59,351 nucleotides of DNA, taken from Janthinobacterium sp. UMAB-56. GTDB taxonomy: Bacteria; Pseudomonadota; Gammaproteobacteria; Burkholderiales; Burkholderiaceae_D. Each line of letters starts with the position of its first letter. The first letter of the stretch is position 1. The notes under the pieces were generated by a model. That model made no database searches, was not told where the DNA came from, and saw only the letters and a program-made list of their open reading frames with translations. A program made the translations under genes and the position numbers. The stretch spans positions 1-59,351 of the forward strand of contig NZ_LT607667.1 of NCBI RefSeq assembly GCF_900095265.1, read 5' to 3'. Below, in pieces: positions 35,398 to 44,462 of this stretch.

Positions 35398-36096
35398 TTA
35401 CTCGGCTGCCGGCTCGGCGCCGCAGCACTTCTTGAACTTCTTGCCGCTGCCGCAAGGGCAGTCGTCGTTGCGGCCCACTTTCGGCTCTTCGCGCTTCATG
35501 GTTTGCACGGGAGCCTTGCGGCGCGGGACCCAGAAACGGTGGATGGCCGGCAGGTTCGCTTCGAGTTCCTGCGCCAGCTTGTGCGCCTTGACCGGGTCTT
35601 CCACCAGTTTCAGTTCTTCTTCCTTGATTTCGTCGGCGCCCAGCAGGTAGATCGGCTGCATCAGCTCGGCCACTTCGGAATCCCAGATCTCGTTCCACGA
35701 GCCAGGACGCAGTTCCATGCCGTCCCAGAAGCCCCAGCACCAGGCTTCGGCGTCGATCAGGGTCTGGCCTTCGTAGTCGTGCTCGACGAACAGGGCCTCG
35801 AATTCCTTGGGCGCGACTTCAAACGTCACCAGCACTTCGTTCATGAAGCGCATGATCAGGTTGACGATGCGTTCTTCTTCCTTGCTGTTCTTGAATTTTG
35901 GTGCATCTTCCGCATCTTCGCCCCAGACGCGCGGCAACCACTCGGCCGGCATGATCGGTTCCGGGCCGATGGCCACCGCCGTCAGATAGCCGTGCAGCAT
36001 ATCCATGGTCATCGCGTCTTCGGAGCAGCGCTCCGACAACAGGAATTGGTCTAGTTCGTCGAATTCTTTTTCTGATAATGGTTGTTCGAGTTGCAT
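35398..36096 (-). CDS. UPF0149/YecA family protein with C-terminal SEC-C zinc motif
   Basis: A 232-residue protein with an N-terminal YecA/UPF0149 helical domain (~1-170; [18 protein letters not shown]) and a C-terminal SEC-C motif (C213, C215, C224, C225 in [13 protein letters not shown]) that should bind zinc as in SecA. Such proteins are linked to ribosome or protein-export factors, but their function is not settled. It is divergent from srkA. Confidence 0.88.
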   Translation of the reverse strand: MQLEQPLSEKEFDELDQFLLSERCSEDAMTMDMLHGYLTAVAIGPEPIMPAEWLPRVWGEDAEDAPKFKNSKEEERIVNLIMRFMNEVLVTFEVAPKEFEALFVEHDYEGQTLIDAEAWCWGFWDGMELRPGSWNEIWDSEVAELMQPIYLLGADEIKEEELKLVEDPVKAHKLAQELEANLPAIHRFWVPRRKAPVQTMKREEPKVGRNDDCPCGSGKKFKKCCGAEPAAE

Positions 36097-36190
36097 GGCT
36101 TGCTCTTTGATGGAATGTAAGGCGCCAGTATACGCCTAGCGGCGCTTCCTCACCGAAGTGTTTGCACCAGCGGCCAGCGCGCGCCTTACA

Positions 36191-37213
36191 ATGTCGCTTA
36201 TGCACAATGAAAACTCGCCGCACGAGGACGACCGGCCCGTCCATCCCTTTTCCGCACTGAGCCCCGATTGCGTGCTCGACGCACTCGAGAGCGTGGGGCT
36301 GCGCGGCGATGGCCGCCTGCTGGCGCTCAATAGCTATGAAAACCGCGTCTACCAGGTGGGCATCGAAGACAGCGCGCCCTTGGTGGCCAAGTTTTACCGT
36401 CCGGCGCGCTGGAGCGATACGGCCATCCTGGAAGAGCACACGTTCGTGTCCGAGCTGGTCGAGCGCGAAATCCAGGTGGTGCCGGCGCTGGACATCCATG
36501 GCAGCACCCTGCACCAGTACCAGGGCTTCCGCTTTGCCGTCTTCCCCCGCCACGGCGGCCGCGCGCCCGAGCTGGACGACCCGGCGACGCTGGAATGGAT
36601 AGGACGCTTCATCGGCCGCATCCACGCCGTCGGCGCGCTGTCCACTTACAAGGAACGCCCGGCGCTCGATCACCAGACGTTTGGCGTCGAGCCGCGCGAG
36701 TTCCTGCTGGAAGGCAATTTCCTGCCGCCCGAACTGCTGGCTGCCTATTCCAGCGTGGCGCAGCAGGCGCTCGATGGCGTCAAGCGCTGCTATGACCGCG
36801 CGGGCGACGTGGCCGTGCTGCGCACGCATGGCGACTGCCATGGCGGCAACGTGCTGTGGACGGATGCCGGCCCGCATTTCGTCGATTTCGACGATAGCCG
36901 CATGGGCCCGGCCATCCAGGACCTGTGGATGATGCTGTCGGGCGAGCGCAGCGACCAGGTGCGCCAGATGAGCGACATCCTGGCCGGCTACGAAGATTTT
37001 TGCGACTTCGAGCCGCGCCAGCTATACCTGGTCGAAGCGCTGCGCACCCTGCGTTTGATCCATTATTCGGCCTGGCTGGCGCGCCGCTGGGACGACCCCG
37101 CCTTCCCCGTCGCCTTCCCGTGGTTTAACACGCAGCGTTATTGGCAGGACCGTATCCTTGAACTCAGGGAGCAGGTAGCCCTGATGGATGAAGCGCCATT
37201 GTGGTCGTTTTGA
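36191..37213 (+). CDS. srkA: Stress response serine/threonine kinase SrkA (YihE/RdoA)
   Basis: An ~340-residue aminoglycoside-phosphotransferase-fold kinase. E. coli SrkA phosphorylates Ser/Thr and protects against stress-induced programmed death. Visible family motifs are LNSYENRVYQVG (nucleotide loop), HGDCHGGNVLW (catalytic loop) and VDFDDSRMGPAIQDLWMML (metal site). Start choice is uncertain: ATG 36191 or ATG 36200, both without a clear ribosome binding site; the upstream GTG is less likely. No thiol oxidoreductase gene (dsbA) follows, unlike in enterics. Confidence 0.9.
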   Translation: MSLMHNENSPHEDDRPVHPFSALSPDCVLDALESVGLRGDGRLLALNSYENRVYQVGIEDSAPLVAKFYRPARWSDTAILEEHTFVSELVEREIQVVPALDIHGSTLHQYQGFRFAVFPRHGGRAPELDDPATLEWIGRFIGRIHAVGALSTYKERPALDHQTFGVEPREFLLEGNFLPPELLAAYSSVAQQALDGVKRCYDRAGDVAVLRTHGDCHGGNVLWTDAGPHFVDFDDSRMGPAIQDLWMMLSGERSDQVRQMSDILAGYEDFCDFEPRQLYLVEALRTLRLIHYSAWLARRWDDPAFPVAFPWFNTQRYWQDRILELREQVALMDEAPLWSF

Positions 37214-37338
37214 CCTAAACGCCGGAAAAGGGCGGTAAACGCCCCTCTACTTGCCGCGCTGATTTGTGCATGCTTGCTCGATAATGGTGCTAATAAATTC
37301 CTATAAGCAATGGAATTCACCCGAATAAGCGAGAAATC

Positions 37339-39774
37339 ATGCAAGCACAGCAAAATCAGCGCCAGGCCGCCTCCCTCACCGTCGCCTATTCGGCCGACGA
37401 CGAGTTCGACCAGGACAGCATGGTCTCGCTGCATGATTTCAAGGACCTGGAGCGCAAGGCGGAAGCGCCAGCGCTCGCCATCACGCCCGAATTGCAAGCC
37501 GAACCGCAGGCCGAGGCGGCAGTTGAAGCCGACAGCAAGGCACCGGCTGCCGAACGCCAGAAAATGGAATTGAAAGCCATCCACGAGGCGATCGCCCGCG
37601 TGGAAGCGGAGGCGAAGGCCACCTGCGCCGCCGAAAGTCGCGCGCTGGCCGAGGCGCGCGTGCGTTCGCTGGCCGAGGACCGGGCCGCCATCGACGCGGC
37701 CGCCGCCGCCGCCGCGCAGCAAAATGCGCAGGCAGCCGAAGAGGCGATTGCCGCCAACCGCGAACGTCTCGATACCATGCGCGCCGCCGCGCAGGCCAGC
37801 GTGGCCCGCCTGGAAGCCGTCAAGCAGGAGACGGCCGAATTGCGCGCCCGCGTGGAGTCTGATAATGAAATCCGCCTGGCCGCCGAACAGCGTTCGCGCG
37901 CCGAACAGGAAAGCCGCTTGCGCGCCAGCGAGCAAGTGGCCGTGCAGTCGGAACTGGCCGAGCAGGCCGCCCGCGCCGCCGAAGAATTGCAGGTGCAGAC
38001 GGAGCAGGCGCGCCTGCAGGCCGTCGAGCGCGTCGCCGCCGTGCAGGCGGCCAAGGAAGAAATGGTGGGCATCGCTTCGGCGGACGCCCGTGTCGCCGTG
38101 CTGGCGCGTGAGCGCGAACGTCATGCGCACGGTGCGCGCCAGACGGCGCAGATGCTGGCCGAAGCGGAAAGCGAAGCGCTGGACTTGACGGTGCAGCGCG
38201 AGCGCGCCGACCAGATCGCACTGGAATCGGCCTTCAACCGCGCCGCTGCCGAAGTGCGCGCCCTGGAAGAGGCGCGCGCGCTGGCGCACCTGGAACAGGA
38301 GCGTGAAGCCATCGCGCTGGCGCAGGCGGAATCGGAACGCCATGCGGCGCAGTCCCTGCGGTTGCGCCTGCAGACGGAAAAGGAATTGCGCGACGCGGCC
38401 ATCCACCGCGAGCGCCTGGAAATGGTTGCCGTGGCCAGCGCGCAGGCGCGCCGCGATGCCGACGTGCGCATCCTGGCTGCCACCGAGGCGCGCATCGAAG
38501 TGGATCGTCAGTTGCGCGCCGTGGCGCTGGCCCGCGTGGCTGCCGAACAGGATGCGGAAATCGCCGGCCACGCCAGACTGGAAGCGGAAACGGCAGCTCT
38601 CGAAGAAACCAAGGCTCGCGAAGCGGCCGAACAGGCAGCCGCCGTGGCAGCAGCCCGCGAGCTGGAAGAGCAGCAGCGCGCCGCCAGCCTGGCCCACGAA
38701 CGCGCCGACCTGGCACGCCAGGCGGCCGAATTGGCGGCCAGCCAGAACCAAGCCGAGCAGGTTGAAGTCGATGCCGGCCAAGCCACATTGGCTGCGCAGG
38801 CGCAAGCGTCGCAACTGGCGCAGGAAAAAGCGCGGCAGGCAGAGCAGCTGCTGCAGGCCGAGCAGGAGCGCCTGGCAGCGGAACAAGCCGCCATCGCCGC
38901 CTTGAAAGACAAACTGGCAGCCGAAGCGCTGGCATTCAATGCGGCCCGGGAACGCATCGCCGCCGAAGGCGCGCAAGCGGAACTGTTGCGCGGCCAGCAT
39001 GCGGCCGAGCAGGCCTTGCAGGAAGCGGCGCAAAAAGAAGCCGACGCGATTCGCATCCTGATGGACCAGGCCCTGGTCGAAGGCGAACAGAAAGCGGCTG
39101 CCGCGCAAGCCGTGCAGGCGCAGGCGCGCCTGGCCGTGGAACTGGGACAAGTGCATAGCGAGCGCGCCCGGGTGGAAGAAGACAAGGCGCAAGCTGCCGA
39201 TGCGCTGCTGGCGTCCGAGCGCGATTTCGTTGCTGCCGAGCGCGAGTCGCTGGCCCTGATCGCGCAAAAACTGGTGCAGCAGCGCCAGACCAGCAGTGCC
39301 GAAGAGCGCGCCTCGCAAGCCATCGCCGGCCGCCTTGAAGCGGAAAAGCAGGCCACGGTGGCAGCGGAAACGCGCGCCGCCATGGAACAGCAGGCGCTCG
39401 ACGCCATGCGCCAGCGCGAGCAGCTGGAACTGGCCGCGCAGCAGGCCGCCAGCGAGAAGCTCGCCGCACAGCAAGCCTTGCTGGCCAGTGCCCAGGCCCA
39501 CGCCGCCTTGCAGCGCAAGGCGGCTGAGACGACGGTTGCCATGGCCGCAGCCAGACAGCAATTGCTGGAGATGGAGACGGCGCGCGCGCAACAGCAGGAG
39601 CGCGAACTGGCCGCCCTGCGCTCGAGCCTGGAACAGCCGCAAAACGCGTTTTCCAGCTCCTTGAGCGCCGCCCGCGCAAAAGCCGAACAAGTCAGCTCGG
39701 CCAGTTTGACGCGCGAAGTGATCGAGCGCTTGACGCAGCCAAATGAGGCGGGAGCCGTCTGGCGTTCGCGCTAG
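37339..39774 (+). CDS. Large Ala/Glu/Gln-rich coiled-coil protein of unknown function
   Basis: An 811-residue protein. After a ~55-residue acidic, non-repetitive N-terminus (SADDEFDQDSMVSLHDF) nearly the whole chain is predicted coiled coil built from Ala, Glu, Gln, Arg heptad-like units (repeated AAEQ, AEEA, LEAE type segments), ending in a short distinct tail (LTREVIERLTQPNEAGAVWRS). It has no signal peptide, membrane segment or enzymatic domain. The ATG at 37339 follows GCGAGAAATC. I do not recognise a family; low complexity will make homology searches unreliable. It could be a cytoskeletal, polar-organising or filament protein, which is inference only. Confidence 0.8.
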   Translation: MQAQQNQRQAASLTVAYSADDEFDQDSMVSLHDFKDLERKAEAPALAITPELQAEPQAEAAVEADSKAPAAERQKMELKAIHEAIARVEAEAKATCAAESRALAEARVRSLAEDRAAIDAAAAAAAQQNAQAAEEAIAANRERLDTMRAAAQASVARLEAVKQETAELRARVESDNEIRLAAEQRSRAEQESRLRASEQVAVQSELAEQAARAAEELQVQTEQARLQAVERVAAVQAAKEEMVGIASADARVAVLARERERHAHGARQTAQMLAEAESEALDLTVQRERADQIALESAFNRAAAEVRALEEARALAHLEQEREAIALAQAESERHAAQSLRLRLQTEKELRDAAIHRERLEMVAVASAQARRDADVRILAATEARIEVDRQLRAVALARVAAEQDAEIAGHARLEAETAALEETKAREAAEQAAAVAAARELEEQQRAASLAHERADLARQAAELAASQNQAEQVEVDAGQATLAAQAQASQLAQEKARQAEQLLQAEQERLAAEQAAIAALKDKLAAEALAFNAARERIAAEGAQAELLRGQHAAEQALQEAAQKEADAIRILMDQALVEGEQKAAAAQAVQAQARLAVELGQVHSERARVEEDKAQAADALLASERDFVAAERESLALIAQKLVQQRQTSSAEERASQAIAGRLEAEKQATVAAETRAAMEQQALDAMRQREQLELAAQQAASEKLAAQQALLASAQAHAALQRKAAETTVAMAAARQQLLEMETARAQQQERELAALRSSLEQPQNAFSSSLSAARAKAEQVSSASLTREVIERLTQPNEAGAVWRSR

Positions 39775-39951
39775 GTCGGACAGCGAACAAAATCTGCCGT
39801 AGCGCGCACGGCGGCCCGCTATGCCGTCACTGTGCCAGGGCGGAAAGGCAGATACGCCCGTAGCGTCAGGGCGGGAAGCGGATAAGTGGCTGGCGGGAGT
39901 GGCGCCGGCCCGAGCATGCCTGGCCGGCGCGGTGCTGCTGGAGTGGCTGTG

Positions 39952-40326
39952 TTACTGGCTCAATACGACTTTATCGGCAAAATATTCCGTCTCGCCGAAG
40001 CATTGCGTGGGCACGCCCTTGTGCTGGCTGTAGGTGACGAGGATGCGCTTGCCGGCGGCGGCCGTCAACTGCTTCGCCACGTCTTCTTCGCGCACGCTGA
40101 ACTGGAATTTTTCCGGGATGGTGCCCGGCAGCGCCGTCAGCAGCAATTCACCTTCCCATGTCTTGCAAATCCAGCCCCGTTTGGAGAACTTTTGCAGGTA
40201 GCCCGCCCGTTCGCCTTCCGAGTACGAGAAGCTGAGTGTCATCCACGTATAGGCGGCCAGCAGCAGGAAGCCGGCCACGAGGAAGATGGCGAAGGCGAAG
40301 GTGACTTTTTTTGTCGTTGGGGTCAT
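39952..40326 (-). CDS. Small single-pass membrane protein at the end of the ter operon
   Basis: A 124-residue protein with one N-terminal membrane helix (~8-28, FAIFLVAGFLLLAAYTW) and a ~95-residue domain that would face the periplasm, with two cysteines (in WICKTW and PTQCFG) that could form a disulfide. The family is not recognised. It begins 24 bases after the terA stop on the same strand, so it is probably the last gene of the Ter transcript. Confidence 0.75.
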   Translation of the reverse strand: MTPTTKKVTFAFAIFLVAGFLLLAAYTWMTLSFSYSEGERAGYLQKFSKRGWICKTWEGELLLTALPGTIPEKFQFSVREEDVAKQLTAAAGKRILVTYSQHKGVPTQCFGETEYFADKVVLSQ

Positions 40327-40350
40327 GGTAGGGTTGTCTAGGTAAAAGGA

Positions 40351-41595
40351 TCAGTCCTTGCGGCCGGCTTTCCAGTTCAGTCCAAAGTTGTATCTTTCGT
40401 CCATGGCCTGGTGCGCCGTGATTTTACCTTGGCCGCCGAAGTATTCCACCAATTTTGTCACCTGCAGATTGCCGCCGTGGTTTTCCAGCATGGCGATGGC
40501 GCACATGGCGTGCGAGCTGTCGGTGTCGAGGCGCACTTCCACGCTCGGCTGGCCGGGAATGTCGATCGTCACGACGCCATCGGTCGCGGCCCAGTTCGGC
40601 ACGCCTTCGTAGATGAATGCATACACGAGCACGCGCTTGATCTGGTCGAAATGGGTGCCGTTGATGAAGATGTTTTCACCGCTGCTGACGTTGCCCGTGC
40701 GGTCGTCGCCTTCCAGGTGGATGTACGGTGGGCGTTCGTAGGCGCCCCAACTGTTGCCCAGCGCCTGCACGGCGCTCTTGGCGCCATTGCTCATCTCGAA
40801 CAGGCAGCCGATGTCGAGATCGATGCCGCCCGCGCGGCCGGCCGGCTTGTTGAACAACTTGCCGAGGAAGCCAGTGTCCAGCTTCGAGGCCGGCGCCTGG
40901 CCTTGCGCGGCGTTCTGGTTCCAGTTCAGGTTGACGCGGATGCGGCCATAGCCGCCGCTGTCGCGCTTGTCGAGCGAAATCTTGTCGCCGCGTTTTTCCA
41001 GGCGGATCTTCGACAGCGAGATTTTATTCGCCGCTGGCGGGGCCGCTGGTGTGGGAACGGGAATCGGTGCAGGCGCCGGCGACGACGCCCCTGCCTCGCT
41101 GCCGCCAAAGTGCTTCAGCAGCGCCGCCAGGCCGCCGGCAAAGCCCTGGCCCACGGCGCCGAAGCGCCAGCTGCCGTCGCGGCGATACAGTTCGCCGATG
41201 ATGACGGCTTTTTCGTCCTGGAAGTCATTGCCCGTGAAGGCAAATGTGGCGGCCTGGCCCAGCGCCATGCTGGAGTTGCCCAGCGCGCGCATGCTGCCCT
41301 GTTCCGTCGCTGCCGTAAATACCAGCTTGTCGATGGAGGCGGGCAGGCGCGAAAGGTCCACCTGGAAAGTGGAGCGGGGGCCGTTCAAGTCCACCGTGAT
41401 GGCGTTGTCCGGCGCGCTTTTCTGGTTGAAGAACACCATGTAACGGTCGTCCGACAGTTTGCCGGCCGCATCGACGCCGAAGCAGCTGACGTCCACTTCC
41501 ATCGAGCCGGAAATGATATCGAGAGTGACGGCAAACGGGCCATTCAAGCCCAGGTCAGCCAGTTTGCCTTTTTGTCCGCGTGTGAAATTGGTCAT
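40351..41595 (-). CDS. terA: TerA-type protein with N-terminal TerD domain
   Basis: A 414-residue protein: a TerD-like domain (~5-165; FQDEKAVIIGELYRRDGSWRFGAVGQGF is the usual TerD end), an Ala/Pro linker (~166-195) and a C-terminal TerA-like domain (~195-414; IHLEGDDRTG, NIFINGTHFDQIKRVLVYAFIYEG). TerD-fold domains bind calcium or other metals and are part of tellurite/stress resistance complexes at the inner membrane. Its start overlaps the upstream CitE-like gene by 4 bases, tying the structural Ter protein to the biosynthetic module. Confidence 0.88.
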   Translation of the reverse strand: MTNFTRGQKGKLADLGLNGPFAVTLDIISGSMEVDVSCFGVDAAGKLSDDRYMVFFNQKSAPDNAITVDLNGPRSTFQVDLSRLPASIDKLVFTAATEQGSMRALGNSSMALGQAATFAFTGNDFQDEKAVIIGELYRRDGSWRFGAVGQGFAGGLAALLKHFGGSEAGASSPAPAPIPVPTPAAPPAANKISLSKIRLEKRGDKISLDKRDSGGYGRIRVNLNWNQNAAQGQAPASKLDTGFLGKLFNKPAGRAGGIDLDIGCLFEMSNGAKSAVQALGNSWGAYERPPYIHLEGDDRTGNVSSGENIFINGTHFDQIKRVLVYAFIYEGVPNWAATDGVVTIDIPGQPSVEVRLDTDSSHAMCAIAMLENHGGNLQVTKLVEYFGGQGKITAHQAMDERYNFGLNWKAGRKD

Positions 41596-42578
41596 GGTCG
41601 TGCAATCCCTTCGTCGCTTGAGAGTTGAGTCAATGAGTTATTCGTCTGTTGCGCCGGTGCCGCGTCGGCCGCATGGCGGATGCCGAACAGGCGCGCCTGC
41701 TCGATGATGCGCTGCGCCCAGCTCGAATGGGTCGCCACTTCGCACATCGATTCCTGCATGCGGAACACGGCCGGGCTGTCCGGGTCGATGATGCGCAGCG
41801 CCAGTTCGATGTCCGACTGCGCCACCTGGTAGTGGCGCTCGATCTGCGGTACCTGATCCGGGTGGATGGCTGTCTTGGCGATCATGCCGTGTGCCATGTC
41901 CTGCGCCACTTCGGCGTCCAGCCAGCTGCCCTGCGACAGGTGCTCGAAGACGGGCGCCGTCAGCTGGAAGCCGTGCGGCTTGAAGATGGTGACCAGGCGG
42001 CCGATGACCTGGCCCAGCGGCGTCTGGTAGATGGTGCCGCTGGTGGGGCGGCGCAGTCCCAGCAGTGCCAATAAATCGTTGCCGCCTATGCGCAGGGCCA
42101 GGATGCGGCGACGCACGTCCGGCGCCGACAGGAGGATGCGGAACTGCTTCATTTCCTCGTCGTCGAACACTTCCGCCGTTTCCAGCGTCGGCATCAGCAA
42201 ATGGTGCGTGTGGCGCACCAGCTCGAAATAGGCGGCGAAATTGTGGCGCGTGGACTTGGGCAGCACGAAGCCGCTCAATTTCTCGGCGCCGGGCATGCCC
42301 AGCACGCGCGCCAGCACCTCGAGATTGCGCACGCGCACGAAGCGCAAGGTATCCGATTCGTCGCCCATGTTTTGCAGCGCCAGCGACAGGTTGAACAGCG
42401 CGTAGCTGAGGTCGCGCTCGGCGATGGCGTCTTCGGTACACAGGATCACCGAACGCAAATGGCTGAATTTGTCGCCATTGGCGATCGCCAGCAAGTCCTT
42501 GTGGGTGGTCGGCACGTACATGGAGGCGCCCAGCGCCGCCTTGTGCTCACTTTGTGGGTGTAGGGAGTTGTTATCCAT
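41592..42578 (-). CDS. HpcH/HpaI aldolase (CitE-like) of the Ter biosynthetic module
   Basis: A 328-residue TIM-barrel protein of the CitE/HpcH aldolase-lyase family in the form found in ter clusters. Visible are the LRSVILCTEDAI strand near residue 42, FVRVRNLEVL with the conserved arginine, and GFVLPKSTRHN. Relatives cleave or form C-C bonds on CoA-like or 2-oxo-acid substrates; the substrate here is unknown. It overlaps the gene before it by 8 bases and terA by 4 bases. Confidence 0.85.
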   Translation of the reverse strand: MDNNSLHPQSEHKAALGASMYVPTTHKDLLAIANGDKFSHLRSVILCTEDAIAERDLSYALFNLSLALQNMGDESDTLRFVRVRNLEVLARVLGMPGAEKLSGFVLPKSTRHNFAAYFELVRHTHHLLMPTLETAEVFDDEEMKQFRILLSAPDVRRRILALRIGGNDLLALLGLRRPTSGTIYQTPLGQVIGRLVTIFKPHGFQLTAPVFEHLSQGSWLDAEVAQDMAHGMIAKTAIHPDQVPQIERHYQVAQSDIELALRIIDPDSPAVFRMQESMCEVATHSSWAQRIIEQARLFGIRHAADAAPAQQTNNSLTQLSSDEGIARP

Positions 42579-43677
42579 CGACTGCGCTCCTGATGAGGGC
42601 GACCGCCTGGTAAGGCAGCGCCGGTTCTACTGTGACGGGTATGGCTTTTTCCTGCGCCAGTAGCAGCAAATGTGCCACGTCCGGCGCATTCGTGTCGCGC
42701 ACGATCAGGCGCTCGGGCACGCGGCGCAGCAGCACGCGCGTCGCCTCGCCGATGCCTGGCTTGATCAGGTTGATGTCGCTGATGCCGTATTCCTGCTGCG
42801 CGGCGGCCATGTAGGCTTGCGAGCGGGCCGCCATGGCTGGCGCATCGCTCGCTTCGGCCAGCGGGATGCCGCTGCTCGAAGCAATGGCCATGGCGTCGGC
42901 CACCAGGCCATCGGCGAAATCGCGCGACTGGTCGTGCTGTTCGAACTGCGCGTAGTACACGCAGCCATGGAAGTCGTCGGGGCCGATGCTGTCATTGAGC
43001 ACGGAACGGCTCACCAGGCCCGAGACGGTGGCATTCAAGATGCTCGACGGGATCAGGTAGTCGCTGGCCGAGGCGGCGCAGGCTGCCGTGCCGGCCAGGT
43101 CGGACAGCACGAACAGGCCGCCGTCTATCGCCGTGCCATGGGCGGCATTGAAATCGTTGACCGTCTGGCGCAGTTCGCGCGAGATCACCCCTTTGCCCGT
43201 CCAACCGTCGACGAAGACGAGCGAGGCGTCACTGTGGCCCTGCGCCAGCATGTGCTTGACGGCATTCGCATCGATGCCGCGGTCGCGGATGATGGAGACG
43301 GAATAATGGCTGCATGCGCGCTGGAACACCTGGCGCAGCAAATGCCCGAGGATGACGCCCACGGGCGTGCCGGCGCGCGCCAGCGAGACCAGCGTGATGG
43401 GGCCAGTGCGGCGCGCCGCGATCAGGGCCGCCAGGCGCAGGCAATCGCGCGCCATCTGCAGGCGGTTGGCCGCAAACGCGCTCTTGAACAGGGCCAGGTA
43501 GGCGGGCGAGGGCAGCGATTCCGGCGACAGCATTTCGCTGTAGTGGCGCTGGCCCGACTGGATCAAGCGTTCCTTTTCGGCCAGGTCGAGGATGGGTTCG
43601 AGCGCCATCGGCGTGAGGAGAAATTCCACGTCTTCCTGGCGGTAGCTGCCGCTGAAGTGCTGCGTGCTGTGCGTCAT
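42571..43677 (-). CDS. Phosphoribosyltransferase-like StiP-family protein of the Ter module
   Basis: A 368-residue protein often annotated as cysteine protease StiP but with a phosphoribosyltransferase fold: SLARAGTPVG (98-107) and the PRPP-loop-like FVDGWTGKG (155-163) are visible; the C-terminal ~90 residues resemble the PELOTA-like RNA-binding domain described for this group. In ter clusters it is proposed to act with the second phosphoribosyltransferase, ATP-grasp, HAD and CitE-like enzymes on a nucleoside-like metabolite. It starts 4 bases inside the HAD gene end. Confidence 0.85.
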   Translation of the reverse strand: MTHSTQHFSGSYRQEDVEFLLTPMALEPILDLAEKERLIQSGQRHYSEMLSPESLPSPAYLALFKSAFAANRLQMARDCLRLAALIAARRTGPITLVSLARAGTPVGVILGHLLRQVFQRACSHYSVSIIRDRGIDANAVKHMLAQGHSDASLVFVDGWTGKGVISRELRQTVNDFNAAHGTAIDGGLFVLSDLAGTAACAASASDYLIPSSILNATVSGLVSRSVLNDSIGPDDFHGCVYYAQFEQHDQSRDFADGLVADAMAIASSSGIPLAEASDAPAMAARSQAYMAAAQQEYGISDINLIKPGIGEATRVLLRRVPERLIVRDTNAPDVAHLLLLAQEKAIPVTVEPALPYQAVALIRSAVDG

Positions 43678-44462
43678 AGCGCCGCCACCGTGAGGGCTGC
43701 CAGCTGGGTGCCATTGGGGATGATGGCGTAGTCGCAGGCTGCCATGAAACGCGCGTCCGAACGGCTGTCGCCCATGCCGAAGCTGACGATGGCGCCATGC
43801 TCGGCTTCCAGCTCCGCGCGCAGGTAGGCCACGGCGCGCGCCTTGTTCAAGGTCTTCGGCAGCACTGCCAGGTTGTTGCCGTTACGGTGGATGAAGTAGT
43901 CGGCGCCTTCGGTCGCGATCCATTGCTGCAGCACCTGCTCCTCGATGTCGGCCAGACGTTCGCCACGCGCTTCATGGTCCTTGACGACGATGTAGAACGG
44001 CGTGTTGTAATCTTCGATCAGGCGTGCGCGCGAGGGCATGCCTGCCGTGATCTGGAAATCGTCGATGATGCGCATGGCGTCCTGCAGGCCGGGCAGCGCT
44101 GTCTGCATGTCGTTCTGCATCAGCGCCAGCCAGCCCGCGTCGAGCGCGCCGCCAGGCTGCAGGACGATGCCGCCGTAATCGAGCACGCTGTAGCTGGTAA
44201 ACGGCAGGTCGACCCGGCGGAAGGCGTCGCCATTCCTGGCCGTGGCGGGTATGAGGGTCATGCCGCTTTGCGCGAATTCAAAAAAGGCGCGCTGGCGTGC
44301 CGTCGTAAAGGAGCAGGCGTCGCCATTTTTCAGGTAGGCGGCTGGCTGCAGGTCGGTCTCGCCCGGGCATTTTTTCGGGGTCTGGAACAGTGTGTCGTCC
44401 AGATCAACAAACAGGAATTTCTTCAATTTTGGTCTCTGACTGAAAGTGGAACAGGCGGCCAT
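43674..44462 (-). CDS. HAD-family phosphatase of the Ter module
   Basis: A haloacid-dehalogenase-fold hydrolase, 262 residues from ATG 44462. Catalytic motif I is FVDLDDTLF (nucleophile D20, acid D22), motif II is in PATARNG and motif IV is GMGDSRSDARFM. It probably dephosphorylates a pathway intermediate. The ATG start overlaps the upstream PRTase gene by 59 bases; a TTG at 44426 (MKKFLFVDL, 250 residues) would give a more typical HAD N-terminus and a smaller overlap, so the start is unsettled. Confidence 0.85.
   Translation of the reverse strand: MAACSTFSQRPKLKKFLFVDLDDTLFQTPKKCPGETDLQPAAYLKNGDACSFTTARQRAFFEFAQSGMTLIPATARNGDAFRRVDLPFTSYSVLDYGGIVLQPGGALDAGWLALMQNDMQTALPGLQDAMRIIDDFQITAGMPSRARLIEDYNTPFYIVVKDHEARGERLADIEEQVLQQWIATEGADYFIHRNGNNLAVLPKTLNKARAVAYLRAELEAEHGAIVSFGMGDSRSDARFMAACDYAIIPNGTQLAALTVAAL

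Noticed and set aside
37138..39690. 850-codon frame antisense to the coiled-coil gene
   Set aside because: The low-complexity Leu/Gly/Phe-rich translation is what Ala/Glu/Gln codons give when read in reverse; no motif or ribosome binding site supports it.
37339..39774. Coiled-coil gene as a tandem DNA repeat array
   Set aside because: Protein heptads repeat loosely, but the DNA shows no fixed-length direct repeats by eye.
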